Shown: positions 7,530 through 14,720 of the stretch, piece after piece
Layout: each line of letters opens with the position of its first letter
Numbering within the stretch: position 1 is the first letter of the stretch
Notes under the pieces: generated by a model
What the model was told of the DNA's origin: nothing
Seen by the model: only the letters and a program-made list of their open reading frames with translations
The model's database searches: none
NCBI GenBank assembly: GCA_024654445.1
Contig: JANLHP010000006.1
Location: 1-33,200, forward strand
Direction of reading: 5' to 3'
Length of the DNA stretch: 33,200 bases
Source: Candidatus Curtissbacteria bacterium
GTDB taxonomy: Bacteria > Patescibacteriota > Microgenomatia > Curtissbacterales > GWA2-41-24
Translations under genes and position numbers: made by a program

Positions 7530-7961
7530 TTATAAATTAAGGTTATTTTTAAATATCTTAAAATAAATTACAAGAGTTTTACTTGCTAAAGTGGAATCAA
7601 TTCTAAAAATTAAAGCGGTGGTTGTTGTATAAAGATTTATACTTTCATGAGGTGCATTTCCAGAACCAGTAAAATAAGGTAAATTAATATATTGTCCTGC
7701 TGACAAAATTCCACCAATTACTGCAACAAAAAATGGATAGTAACCTAAATTATGAGTATATATTGTTACTTCGTCAATTATAGGTGATTGCAGTGGATCA
7801 GTTATCACTAACCAAGGAGTAGGATTTGTAAAATTATAGGTATAACTATCAGAAATAGCATACTTGAAAGTGTTGTAATCCGAACTGAAAATTAGATTAT
7901 TAGGATCAGTTTCAGTAAGAGCATTAAATCCTGATTTCGCAACAATAATTTTATTTGTCAT
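7530..7961 (-). CDS. Small fibre-like paralogue 1 of 3 (143 aa)
   Basis: The N-terminal 35 residues share a pattern with the two upstream genes: K-x-G-x-N-A-L-T-x-T-D-P-N, followed by F-x-S-x-Y-N-T-F-K. The rest is beta-rich and diverges, with NLGYYPFF as a second shared block. No signal peptide or enzyme motif. The ATG overlaps the stop of the next paralogue (ATGA). AT content is high. It is the last gene before the adaptor promoter. A small virion-surface or fibre protein with a conserved attachment end and a variable outer half is the best guess. Confidence 0.6.
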   Translation of the reverse strand: MTNKIIVAKSGFNALTETDPNNLIFSSDYNTFKYAISDSYTYNFTNPTPWLVITDPLQSPIIDEVTIYTHNLGYYPFFVAVIGGILSAGQYINLPYFTGSGNAPHESINLYTTTTALIFRIDSTLASKTLVIYFKIFKNNLNL

Positions 7962-8341
7962 GCTAATGGTATTTCACAAATATAATATCTTAAAGTAGGT
8001 GTGTAATTACCACCAGTATTATTCGTAAAAGTATACGTGATATTTGTTGCATCAACTTTTACTGATGCTAATTGAAATGATGATCCTAAAGCTGCTGCTG
8101 AATGACTTCCTGCTAAGCTAACTCGTCCATCAGCGAATTTAATCATAGTAAAAACAAAAGGAATAAAACTTTGTCCATGAGCCACTGTATGTGAATTTCC
8201 ACCCGATGCTGAAGTTGGAGAAAAAGTTCCAGTGGCTAAAATTTTGAAAGTATTATAAGCACTGTGAAAAATAAAATCGTTTGGATCAGTTGAAGTTAGT
8301 GCATTTTTACCAGCTTTGGCAACTCTAATTTGAAATGTCAT
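7958..8341 (-). CDS. Small fibre-like paralogue 2 of 3 (127 aa)
   Basis: It shares the N-terminal pattern IRVAKAGKNALTSTDPND and SAYNTFK with its neighbours. The central part (VAHGQSFIPFVFTMIKF) aligns with HNLGYYPFF and HNLGYIPFF in the other two copies. The C-terminal half is beta-rich and unique. It overlaps both neighbours by 4 nt (ATGA), so the three are probably translated as a coupled set. Tandem duplication followed by divergence is the simplest origin. The function is inferred as a virion-surface or fibre component. Confidence 0.6.
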   Translation of the reverse strand: MTFQIRVAKAGKNALTSTDPNDFIFHSAYNTFKILATGTFSPTSASGGNSHTVAHGQSFIPFVFTMIKFADGRVSLAGSHSAAALGSSFQLASVKVDATNITYTFTNNTGGNYTPTLRYYICEIPLA

Positions 8342-8688
8342 ACTTGTTGATCGTAAAAAATATAATATAGAAAATTATGATCGCTACCATCAGTATGAGA
8401 AAAATGTATAACAGATGTTGTAGCATAAGCATTATATCCAGCACTCGGATTATATAACCATCCTAACTGGAATAAACCACTTCCTAAATCAACAAAAAAA
8501 GCAAAAAATGGAATATATCCTAAATTATGGGTGACTTCTGCACTCCCTCCAGTTGGAACATTTATTACTCCACGATCAAACTCTTTAATTAATACATTGT
8601 CTTGATCTGAATATAGAGAAAAATGGTCAGGATCTGTATCGGTCAATGCGTTATATCCTGGCAATGCAACTCGTATAACATTTGTCAT
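8338..8688 (-). CDS. Small fibre-like paralogue 3 of 3 (116 aa)
   Basis: It starts IRVALPGYNALTDTDPDHF, matching the shared N-terminal block. VTHNLGYIPFFAFF in the middle is the second shared block. The remaining beta-rich part is specific to this copy and ends in aromatic residues (FLYYIFYDQQV). The start codon overlaps the stop of the 164-aa fibre gene. No membrane segment or enzyme motif. Confidence 0.6.
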   Translation of the reverse strand: MTNVIRVALPGYNALTDTDPDHFSLYSDQDNVLIKEFDRGVINVPTGGSAEVTHNLGYIPFFAFFVDLGSGLFQLGWLYNPSAGYNAYATTSVIHFSHTDGSDHNFLYYIFYDQQV

Positions 8689-9182
8689 TAGTCTGGGTCT
8701 CCTATCACAATTGCTGGGATTCCATCGTTAAGATATACAGTCCTCCCGTTCCCGCTTGTAGCCTCTTCGGTAATTATTGAATTTGAAACAATTGTTGATC
8801 CTGCCCTAACTTGTCCTGCAAAAATCGCACTTCCGTCTGTTCCGTCAATCGCAAAAGTAGTTAATCCTGCTATATCCCTTGCTGTTATTCCGTTAGGAGT
8901 AATTCTTAAATCTCCCGTCAGACCCTCCTGGAAATTACCTACCTGAATTGCTCCAGACTGAACTAGCTTGAATTCTTCCAATATTTTCCTACTTCTCGTA
9001 TTAAGAGCCGTACTTAAAAGTTCTACGGCAGTCCTTTTAACTGGGAACTTCTCTCCCTTTGTGGTAGCAGGGCTGAAAGTATCGTTTTTACCACCTTCGG
9101 AAACCGAAGTGGGGATTACAAGAGGCTCACCCGGAAACGGGTTGTCCTCGATTACTTCTGGTTCAAAAACGTCTTTAGCCAT
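8688..9182 (-). CDS. Tail fibre/tip-like structural protein (164 aa)
   Basis: The N-terminal 60 residues are acidic and Pro-rich. The C-terminal 100 residues (LRITPNGITARDIAGLTTFAI..., then DGSAIFAGQVRAGSTI) have the repetitive short-strand pattern of trimeric phage fibre and tail-tip beta-structures, ending with GIPAIVIGDPD. The gene overlaps the nozzle-like gene upstream by 8 nt and the paralogue downstream by 1 nt. Assignment as a virion fibre protein is by pattern and position. No receptor-binding domain can be named. Confidence 0.6.
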   Translation of the reverse strand: MAKDVFEPEVIEDNPFPGEPLVIPTSVSEGGKNDTFSPATTKGEKFPVKRTAVELLSTALNTRSRKILEEFKLVQSGAIQVGNFQEGLTGDLRITPNGITARDIAGLTTFAIDGTDGSAIFAGQVRAGSTIVSNSIITEEATSGNGRTVYLNDGIPAIVIGDPD

Positions 9183-10782
9183 TTATAAAATAAGTGTTGA
9201 TCCTAAAAATCTCAGGTGTAGTGTTGCCGCTTGGATTTAAAACAAGCCTAGTTTCTATTATGTCCATTTCTTCGCCTATCCTGAAAGTTGCTTTTTTACC
9301 GCCCGTTGAAGTAAAAGCGCTGTTCCCGTCTGCGGTATTTGCCTGCACAAAAGTGCCTGATTTGTTTTTCTGATAATAAAACTCGACACTGCACCCTGTC
9401 GGTAGCTCGTCCATAAATACCTCAACGTGGGTAAAGATTGTTGGTTTTTCGGCTTTTGTAACGGGGACTCGATATTCTAATCCTTCCCATATGCCCGTAG
9501 CCTTTGTGGTTGAATCTACCGCCCGAACCCCAAAATCCGTCCCATCGCGGTATGAGGCAATATCCGTGCCGTCTACGTTCACCACAGCCCCTATCTCATC
9601 CACGTCCATCTCGTATTCAAGGTTCATGGTGAATGGCTGCTCTTTGTTTTTTCTGCCGATTGTGTAAATGCCGTTTTTACCGCTGTCTGCCCCGAATACT
9701 CCCCATAAGGACATATTCCCAAGTGTTTGTCTGTCAATCCAGCTATCAGCGGGAAATACCCAGTCAAACATTTCTATTTCCTCAACTTCGTTGGCTACCC
9801 CACCTGGGTTTACCCTTCCGCCTCCTGGGAACTTTTTATACGGTATCGAATCGGTAAAGTTGGCAAAGAATAATTCGCCGTTAGTACCTATCTGTATTAA
9901 AGGCACTTCGCAGTCTATCGCTCCATTTACCCCTTTATTCGGGTATCCTGCGGGGTAACTCCCAAAAACCGCCCTTCCGTTTCTCTCGACAATAGTTTTT
10001 ATAAATCTTCCCGGGATTATGTCTAAAGCTTCATTTGTCCATGAATCGTCATAACCAACCAAAGCCACTTTTGACCCATTGGCTATGTAGTTTGCACCAC
10101 CTACCTGTTTCATAGTGTGCCAGTCAGTACCTGTTAAGTTATCGGCAATTTCTTCGGTATCGCTCCAGTCGGAAGCACCGGGTAAAGGTTTTCTTTTAAT
10201 TGAAGTAGCAGTTGCCCATTGTAAATAAGTTGCTCCTGTATCAGACGGCTTTTCAATAGCGCCTTTAATTGCTCCATCAGGGTCTTTATATACATTTCTT
10301 GTAAATCCGTCTGAGTACCTTCTGTAAATGTTTCCTGCGTTACCGAATCCGTAAGTGTTGCCGTCTGTTGCCTTCACCCACGCAATTACTAGATCAACAT
10401 ATACATTATTAAGTCCTGCCGATGGTGAAAGAGACGGACTTACCGATGAAGAAGGAGAGGCACTTTGTGAAGGCGATAAACTAGCTGATGAGCTTCTTGA
10501 AGCTGAGGCTGAAGGTGACAAAGAAGGAGAATTAGATTTGGACGGACTAACCGAAGCACTGGCACTACTGCTGGGTGAAACTGATGGACTTGGTGAGAGA
10601 GATGCAGATTGAGAATGGCTTGTACCAAAAAGCCCTTCTTCCTTCATTGCTTGCCCAGCAGAAAGAGTATCTACATCCTTGCGAATGTCACAGTTACTGG
10701 CAAATTTAAAGGCTCCACGCACGCCTCGATTGGCAAAACTACTGACCCCGCCCTCGAAACTTTTCTGTTCCAAAACTCCCAT
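9175..10782 (-). CDS. Tail nozzle/hub-like protein with inserted Ser-X repeat (535 aa)
   Basis: Residues 1-54 (GGVSSFANRGVRGAFKFAS...) and 122-535 (with DGNTYGFGNAGNIYRRYSDG) look like one beta-rich structural domain, probably a propeller-like tail-tube or nozzle protein. Residues 55-121 interrupt it with Ser-Pro, Ser-Ala and Ser-Val dipeptides. The repeat is therefore a loop insertion rather than a terminal stalk. The C-terminus (TPEIFRINTYFING) is typical of a folded end. It has its own phage promoter element just before the ATG and overlaps the next gene. The tail role rests on position (between fibres and adaptor) and on the beta-rich pattern. A minor capsid or host-attachment protein remains possible. 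Confidence 0.6.
   Translation of the reverse strand: MGVLEQKSFEGGVSSFANRGVRGAFKFASNCDIRKDVDTLSAGQAMKEEGLFGTSHSQSASLSPSPSVSPSSSASASVSPSKSNSPSLSPSASASRSSSASLSPSQSASPSSSVSPSLSPSAGLNNVYVDLVIAWVKATDGNTYGFGNAGNIYRRYSDGFTRNVYKDPDGAIKGAIEKPSDTGATYLQWATATSIKRKPLPGASDWSDTEEIADNLTGTDWHTMKQVGGANYIANGSKVALVGYDDSWTNEALDIIPGRFIKTIVERNGRAVFGSYPAGYPNKGVNGAIDCEVPLIQIGTNGELFFANFTDSIPYKKFPGGGRVNPGGVANEVEEIEMFDWVFPADSWIDRQTLGNMSLWGVFGADSGKNGIYTIGRKNKEQPFTMNLEYEMDVDEIGAVVNVDGTDIASYRDGTDFGVRAVDSTTKATGIWEGLEYRVPVTKAEKPTIFTHVEVFMDELPTGCSVEFYYQKNKSGTFVQANTADGNSAFTSTGGKKATFRIGEEMDIIETRLVLNPSGNTTPEIFRINTYFING
10420..10620 (-). repeat. Ser-X dipeptide repeat inside the nozzle-like gene
   Basis: Encodes residues 55-121 of the 535-aa protein: Ser at nearly every second position, alternating with Pro, Ala, Val, Leu, Lys or Gln. 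It forms an imperfect 6-nt periodic DNA repeat. Confidence 0.85.
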
Positions 10783-10819
10783 AACCTAAAGATTAGAGAC
10801 CGAATTTATCGGAAGACAA
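10783..10819 (-). promoter_or_regulatory. Phage promoter element, leaderless type (upstream of nozzle-like gene)
   Basis: Minus strand: TTGTCT at 10819-10814, 18-nt spacer with GATAAAT, TAATCT at 10795-10790, then 7 nt to the ATG at 10782. It occupies essentially the whole gap to the previous gene. Confidence 0.7.
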
Positions 10820-10820
10820 G

Positions 10821-13460
10821 TTAGTCTGGTGAAGAAGGTAATGCATCCCACTGCTTGTACTTCGGTTCGTAGACATCGTTATTTTCCGAATACTTATCAC
10901 CATAGGTGTTTCCTATTAGCGAGTATTTATCCACATATTCAATAGGAGATTGTGACGGACTGGCGCTTTGACTGGGACTGGCAGAGGCCGAAGGGCTAAA
11001 ACTTGCACTGGCTGATTTTGAAGCTGAGGCACTTGCCGAAGCACTGCCACTGGCTGAGGGGGAAAGTGACGCCGACCCACTAGCAGAAGGTGAAACGCTA
11101 GGTGATTCGCTAGAAGATTGTGAAGCGCTTTCACTAGCCGAAGGACTAAGAGACGCCGATTCAGAACTGGACGGACTGAGAGACGGAGACTCACTTGCGC
11201 TGGCACTGGTACTCGCTGAGGCTGAGCCAGAGGCGCTAGCCGAAGCTGATTGTGAGGCCGAATCACTTTTTGAGGCCGAGGCACTAGCGGAAGCGGAAGC
11301 AGACTTTGAAGCGCTTTTGGACGCTGACGCTGATGCACTGTCACTGCTAGAAGCAGACGGGCTTAAACTCTTTGATTCTGACGCAGACGTAGAAGAACTT
11401 TCCGAACTGCTAGGAGACTGTGAGGCGGAGGCAGACTTGGACTCCGAAGCTGACGCACTGGCGCTGGGTGATTGTGAAGCCGAGGCACTAGCACTTTCCG
11501 AGGCGGATGCAGATTTTGAGGCACTCTTACTTTCACTTGCACTAGGACTTAAACTTTTAGACTCAGACTTACTCTCTGAAGCAGAGACGGATGCCGAGGC
11601 GCTTGCACTCTCAGAAGCTGATTCAGATGCACTTCCCCCCGATGGACTCGCAGAAGCGGATTCACTGGCACTTTCGCTTGCGCTCGGAGACTGGCTTTTA
11701 CTAGCAGATTTTGATTCACTTGCTGATGCGGAAGCTGATGCTGATGCAGACATTGACGCACTAGGACTTTGTGACTTTGATTCGCTAACGGATGCAGATG
11801 CTGAAGCAGATTTAGATTCAGACTTCGACTCACTGGCACTTGGAGAGAGACTCTTTGACTCAGAAGCTGAACCAGAGGCGGAGGCACTTTTAGAAGCACT
11901 CGCCGATTCAGAAGCTGACGGACTTTGCGAGGGGCTTACTGAAGGTGACACGCTTGGACTAATAGATGGACTAATTGAAGGACTAACAGAAGGAGAGACT
12001 GATGGACTCGCTGAAACACCCGTCGCTGCTTTTATCTCAATAGCAACCCCTCCAATGTCAGCGGTTGGTGAGGTAATATCTACCCCTGTATCATTTGTTG
12101 CTTTAAATTCCGCTACCGCTCCAGCTTCTCCTGCTACCTGTTGATTAGCCGAAGTTAAGGCAAATCCTGTTCCTGCTGTCATGTTCCCCTCACCAGCATT
12201 ACCAAAACCACCATAAGTAGCATTGTCGACATCAGAAAAAGCAGCTAAAGTGATAGTTAATGAAGTTGCGGCCGCTGCCTCCCCTGTTACCGCCTGAACG
12301 ATTGCTCCCGAACCATTAGTTCCTGAAGTATCCATTCCCGTTATCTCATCAATGACCCAAGTCTTAGCAGTTTGTGTTCCACTCCACGTGATAGTTACTG
12401 CTCCTGCACTCGGAGAAGCGCCCATTGCTCTATAAAGAAAGACTGTTCTTCTTGATCCCGAAGCGTCAAAATCTCTATGACCTATCTCCACCCACGTCAG
12501 ACCATTACCCGAGATACTGGATATTGCTGGTTGAACTGAATCGGCACGTGCACAGATCGTTAACAGAATAAGTTTGTTTGCAGAGGGAGAAATAGACGCG
12601 GTATCGGAATTAGTATCATCAGTTGCATCCTGCCCAGAAGTTAAATTTGCAACGGATAGACTAGGTGCTATTGAAGGAGATATGCTAGGCGAAACACTTG
12701 GACTGACTGAGGGTGAGACAGATGGACTAACACTAGGCGAAACAGAGGCAGACGGGCTTTGGCTAGGAGACACAGATGGAGATACACTTGGGGATACTGA
12801 TGGAGAAGCTGAGGCTAAAACCCCAATGTCCTCAACTGCAAAAGACGCAGCTATCAATCCGTTGACTGTTGGTGTCACACTAAAAGCTTGTGCGCCTGTC
12901 GCCCCCGCAGGGGTCTTTACCTTGTATGTAAAAATTTGTGGCTCATTTAGTGCTGTTTGCTCAACTGTATAGCCCGTGGGCGTAGATACGGTAGTCGATG
13001 TGCTGTTGTCGTGAAAGAGAACAGCACAATGGATCGCATTATCAGTAGTGGTGATAATGCTAGGGGCGGACAACTCCCCTGAACCTTCAACATTATTACA
13101 ATTCCCCGTACTCGGAGCGATATTAAAAATGGTGCTAGGGTGGGGGTTTTGAAAAGTAACTGCTACAACTGACCACCGACCGCTTGTTCCCAACGTAAAG
13201 TTATACGTTGTTGGATCGCCTGCTTGTATCCTTCTGGAGAAGATGGATATGACATGGCCTGATGTCGTATTAGGTTGGTAATCGTTAATATGTTCAGTAA
13301 AAGGAGTTGAACCATTGTTATCTACAATTGTAGTCAAATTGTTTCCATGAACTGTAATAACAACTACGTCACCTGTGGTTGTTCCTGTCGGAGCAGAGAC
13401 AGACATCGCCGTACCTGTTGTACTTGAGTTTTTATTTGACGATCTAACTATTGTTGCCAT
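10821..13460 (-). CDS. Giant Ser-repeat virion stalk protein with two beta domains (879 aa)
   Basis: Layout: beta-rich domain 1 (about 1-213), Ser-Pro-Ser-Val linker (215-270), beta-rich domain 2 (about 271-480), a roughly 355-residue Ser-X repeat (482-838), and a C-terminal tail (839-879) with spaced Y-x-x-K-Y motifs (EYVDKYSLIGNTYGDKYS, then EPKYKQW). X in the repeat is mostly Ala, Glu, Lys, Pro, Val or Gln, and longer units such as SLSPSASESKS recur. No signal peptide. Both beta domains resemble phage or cell-surface carbohydrate-binding-type sandwiches. A long flexible stalk with repeated hydroxyls is expected to be virion-exposed and is an obvious O-glycosylation substrate, but modification is inferred. 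Its tail is shared with the 351-aa protein next door. Confidence 0.75.
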   Translation of the reverse strand: MATIVRSSNKNSSTTGTAMSVSAPTGTTTGDVVVITVHGNNLTTIVDNNGSTPFTEHINDYQPNTTSGHVISIFSRRIQAGDPTTYNFTLGTSGRWSVVAVTFQNPHPSTIFNIAPSTGNCNNVEGSGELSAPSIITTTDNAIHCAVLFHDNSTSTTVSTPTGYTVEQTALNEPQIFTYKVKTPAGATGAQAFSVTPTVNGLIAASFAVEDIGVLASASPSVSPSVSPSVSPSQSPSASVSPSVSPSVSPSVSPSVSPSISPSIAPSLSVANLTSGQDATDDTNSDTASISPSANKLILLTICARADSVQPAISSISGNGLTWVEIGHRDFDASGSRRTVFLYRAMGASPSAGAVTITWSGTQTAKTWVIDEITGMDTSGTNGSGAIVQAVTGEAAAATSLTITLAAFSDVDNATYGGFGNAGEGNMTAGTGFALTSANQQVAGEAGAVAEFKATNDTGVDITSPTADIGGVAIEIKAATGVSASPSVSPSVSPSISPSISPSVSPSVSPSQSPSASESASASKSASASGSASESKSLSPSASESKSESKSASASASVSESKSQSPSASMSASASASASASESKSASKSQSPSASESASESASASPSGGSASESASESASASASVSASESKSESKSLSPSASESKSASKSASASESASASASQSPSASASASESKSASASQSPSSSESSSTSASESKSLSPSASSSDSASASASKSASKSASASASASASKSDSASQSASASASGSASASTSASASESPSLSPSSSESASLSPSASESASQSSSESPSVSPSASGSASLSPSASGSASASASASKSASASFSPSASASPSQSASPSQSPIEYVDKYSLIGNTYGDKYSENNDVYEPKYKQWDALPSSPD
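10947..12017 (-). repeat. Long Ser-X coding repeat (about 355 codons)
   Basis: An imperfect 6-nt periodicity encodes residues 482-838 of the 879-aa protein. Both AGY and TCN serine codons are mixed throughout, so amino acid pattern rather than DNA identity has been kept. A second shorter stretch (about 12651-12818) encodes the Ser-Pro-rich linker between the two beta domains. The plus-strand open frames across these repeats are compositional shadows. Confidence 0.9.
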
Positions 13461-13497
13461 GTTATGTTATATTTCTCCTATGTTTAAATGGTTACAA
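13461..13497 (-). promoter_or_regulatory. Variant phage promoter element before the 879-aa gene
   Basis: Minus strand: TTGTAA at 13497-13492, exactly 37 nt before the ATG as in other elements. The ATAAA core and TAnnCT box are not kept; TATAAC nearer the start could be a -10 box. An AGGAGA site 14 nt before the ATG suggests this gene may also use Shine-Dalgarno initiation. Confidence 0.35.
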
Positions 13498-13605
13498 TCC
13501 ATATTCTGGATGCTACGGGATCGTTGTGACGAGTGCGGGGGCAAGGTAGAAGACTTAGCCGAAAGAAGAGCTGTCTGTCTCAGTTGCGGCAAGACCTTCA
13601 GATAA
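13480..13605 (+). CDS. Small zinc-ribbon protein on the plus strand (41 aa)
   Basis: A 41-residue frame within the 167-nt gap between two minus-strand fibre genes. The N-terminus is hydrophobic and aromatic (MFKWLQSIFWML). It is followed by CDECGG, 13 intervening residues in all between the Cys pairs, and CLSCGKTFR: a Cys-x2-Cys / Cys-x2-Cys zinc ribbon. Such a motif is very unlikely by chance in non-coding DNA. There is no Shine-Dalgarno; TATATT lies 6 nt before the ATG and could serve a leaderless transcript. The start overlaps the promoter region of the divergent 879-aa gene. Function unknown; a small transcription-related or scaffold zinc protein is possible. Confidence 0.5.
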   Translation: MFKWLQSIFWMLRDRCDECGGKVEDLAERRAVCLSCGKTFR

Positions 13606-13627
13606 GCTGTATTTCTCACGAATGTTT

Positions 13628-14683
13628 TCATAGCGTTGTTGAGTATTTATCCGTATAAGTATTACCTACTGTTGAGTATTTATTCACATACTCGGCAGGA
13701 GAAGGGGAAGCGCTGGCTGAGGCGCTTTGCGACAAAGAAGCCGAAGGACTAAGAGACGGACTGGCTGAGCGACTGCCCGATGCTGAAGCACTAGCTGACG
13801 CGCTAGCTGAACTACTTGCACTAGGAGAAAGACTGGCACTGGCACTCATTGACTCAGAAGCTGATTCACTGGCACTCATTGATGCAGAAGCACTTTTACT
13901 TGCTGATTTAGATTCACTAGCAGAAGGACTTAAACTTTGGCTTGCTGAAGCGCTAGCACTACGGGAGGCTGAACGAGAGGCACTGGCAGACTCGCTTGCT
14001 GAAGGGCTTAAACTAGCCGATGCCGATTTCGACGCGCTTGCGCTTGCAGACGCGCTCGGTGAAAGCGATGTGCTCGGACTCAACGATGGGCTTCCTTCTC
14101 CTGATCTAATATCATCCCAAAAAGCCGTTCCTGTTGTTGAAGTAGATTGCGCTAAAACCACATGGGTAATACTTGTAAAACCGTTATTCCCAATATCAGC
14201 AACGTAAGTTGAATATGTTCCCCCATCTAATCTTGCCCGAAACCTTGAATTGGCTTGATCAATTTCAATATCAACTTCATACCATTGATTAGCATTAGGG
14301 GAAGCAGATAAAACCTCAGTTGTATTACCGACAAGACTAATCCCAGCATCAGCATCAAAAAGAAGACGAACTTGGTCATTTGCACTGCCTGATGCACTCC
14401 TTAAAGTAAATGCAAATGTAATTGACCCTGCGGCAACTGAGGATTTTCTAATTGCTACATGGACTATACCTGAAGTAACACCTGTTGTTAATTGTCGTTC
14501 ACTAACCGCATCGGCTTCGCTTAAAGAAACTGCCTTTGCACCTTCAAAAACAGTCGTCCCTTGGACTTGAGGTCCTGTTCCAGTTACGGCTGTCCAAGCT
14601 CCAGCCCAACCAGTACCCCCATTATTGGTGGCTAAATTACCATCCGAATATGTGTTGAAATTTTCAATTGCTGTCCACGACAT
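13628..14683 (-). CDS. Lectin-like fibre protein with Ser-X stalk (351 aa)
   Basis: Residues 1-195 form a beta-rich domain resembling a concanavalin A-like/LamG jelly roll. Visible markers are WTAIENFNTYSDGNL at the start, WYEVDIEIDQANSRFRARLDG in the middle, and TGTAFWDDIRSG at the end, a common closing strand of such domains. Residues 196-327 are Ser-X repeat. The tail (328-351, EYVNKYSTVGNTYTDKYS) is clearly related to that of the 879-aa protein. This suggests both stalks attach through the same C-terminal module and present different heads. It has a strong phage promoter element ending 6 nt before the ATG. A role in glycan binding on host cells is likely but inferred. Confidence 0.75.
   Translation of the reverse strand: MSWTAIENFNTYSDGNLATNNGGTGWAGAWTAVTGTGPQVQGTTVFEGAKAVSLSEADAVSERQLTTGVTSGIVHVAIRKSSVAAGSITFAFTLRSASGSANDQVRLLFDADAGISLVGNTTEVLSASPNANQWYEVDIEIDQANSRFRARLDGGTYSTYVADIGNNGFTSITHVVLAQSTSTTGTAFWDDIRSGEGSPSLSPSTSLSPSASASASASKSASASLSPSASESASASRSASRSASASASQSLSPSASESKSASKSASASMSASESASESMSASASLSPSASSSASASASASASGSRSASPSLSPSASLSQSASASASPSPAEYVNKYSTVGNTYTDKYSTTL
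13703..14098 (-). repeat. Ser-X coding repeat of the lectin-like fibre gene
   Basis: Encodes residues about 196-327 as alternating Ser with Ala, Leu, Pro, Glu, Lys, Arg or Met, with recurring SLSPSASES units as in the neighbouring 879-aa gene. Confidence 0.88.
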
Positions 14684-14719
14684 ACACTTAGACTAGAGGA
14701 TGGTTTTATCTGAAGACAA
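14684..14719 (-). promoter_or_regulatory. Phage promoter element, leaderless type (upstream of lectin-like fibre gene)
   Basis: Minus strand: TTGTCT at 14719-14714, 18-nt spacer with GATAAAA, TAGTCT at 14695-14690, then 6 nt to the ATG at 14683. It separates the tail-fibre transcript from the glycosylation cassette that ends at 14721. Confidence 0.7.
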
Positions 14720-14720
14720 T

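Noticed and set aside
10947-12017. CRISPR-like repeat array
   Set aside because: Period is 6 nt, there are no spacers of unique sequence, and the reading frame is maintained with Ser codon changes. It is a coding dipeptide repeat.
11317-12144. Long plus-strand frame rich in Asp, Ala, Leu and Glu
   Set aside because: It is the antisense of the Ser-X repeat: the 6-nt periodicity gives an open frame on both strands. Same for plus-strand frames at 10355-10612 and 12574-12972. No start site or family support.
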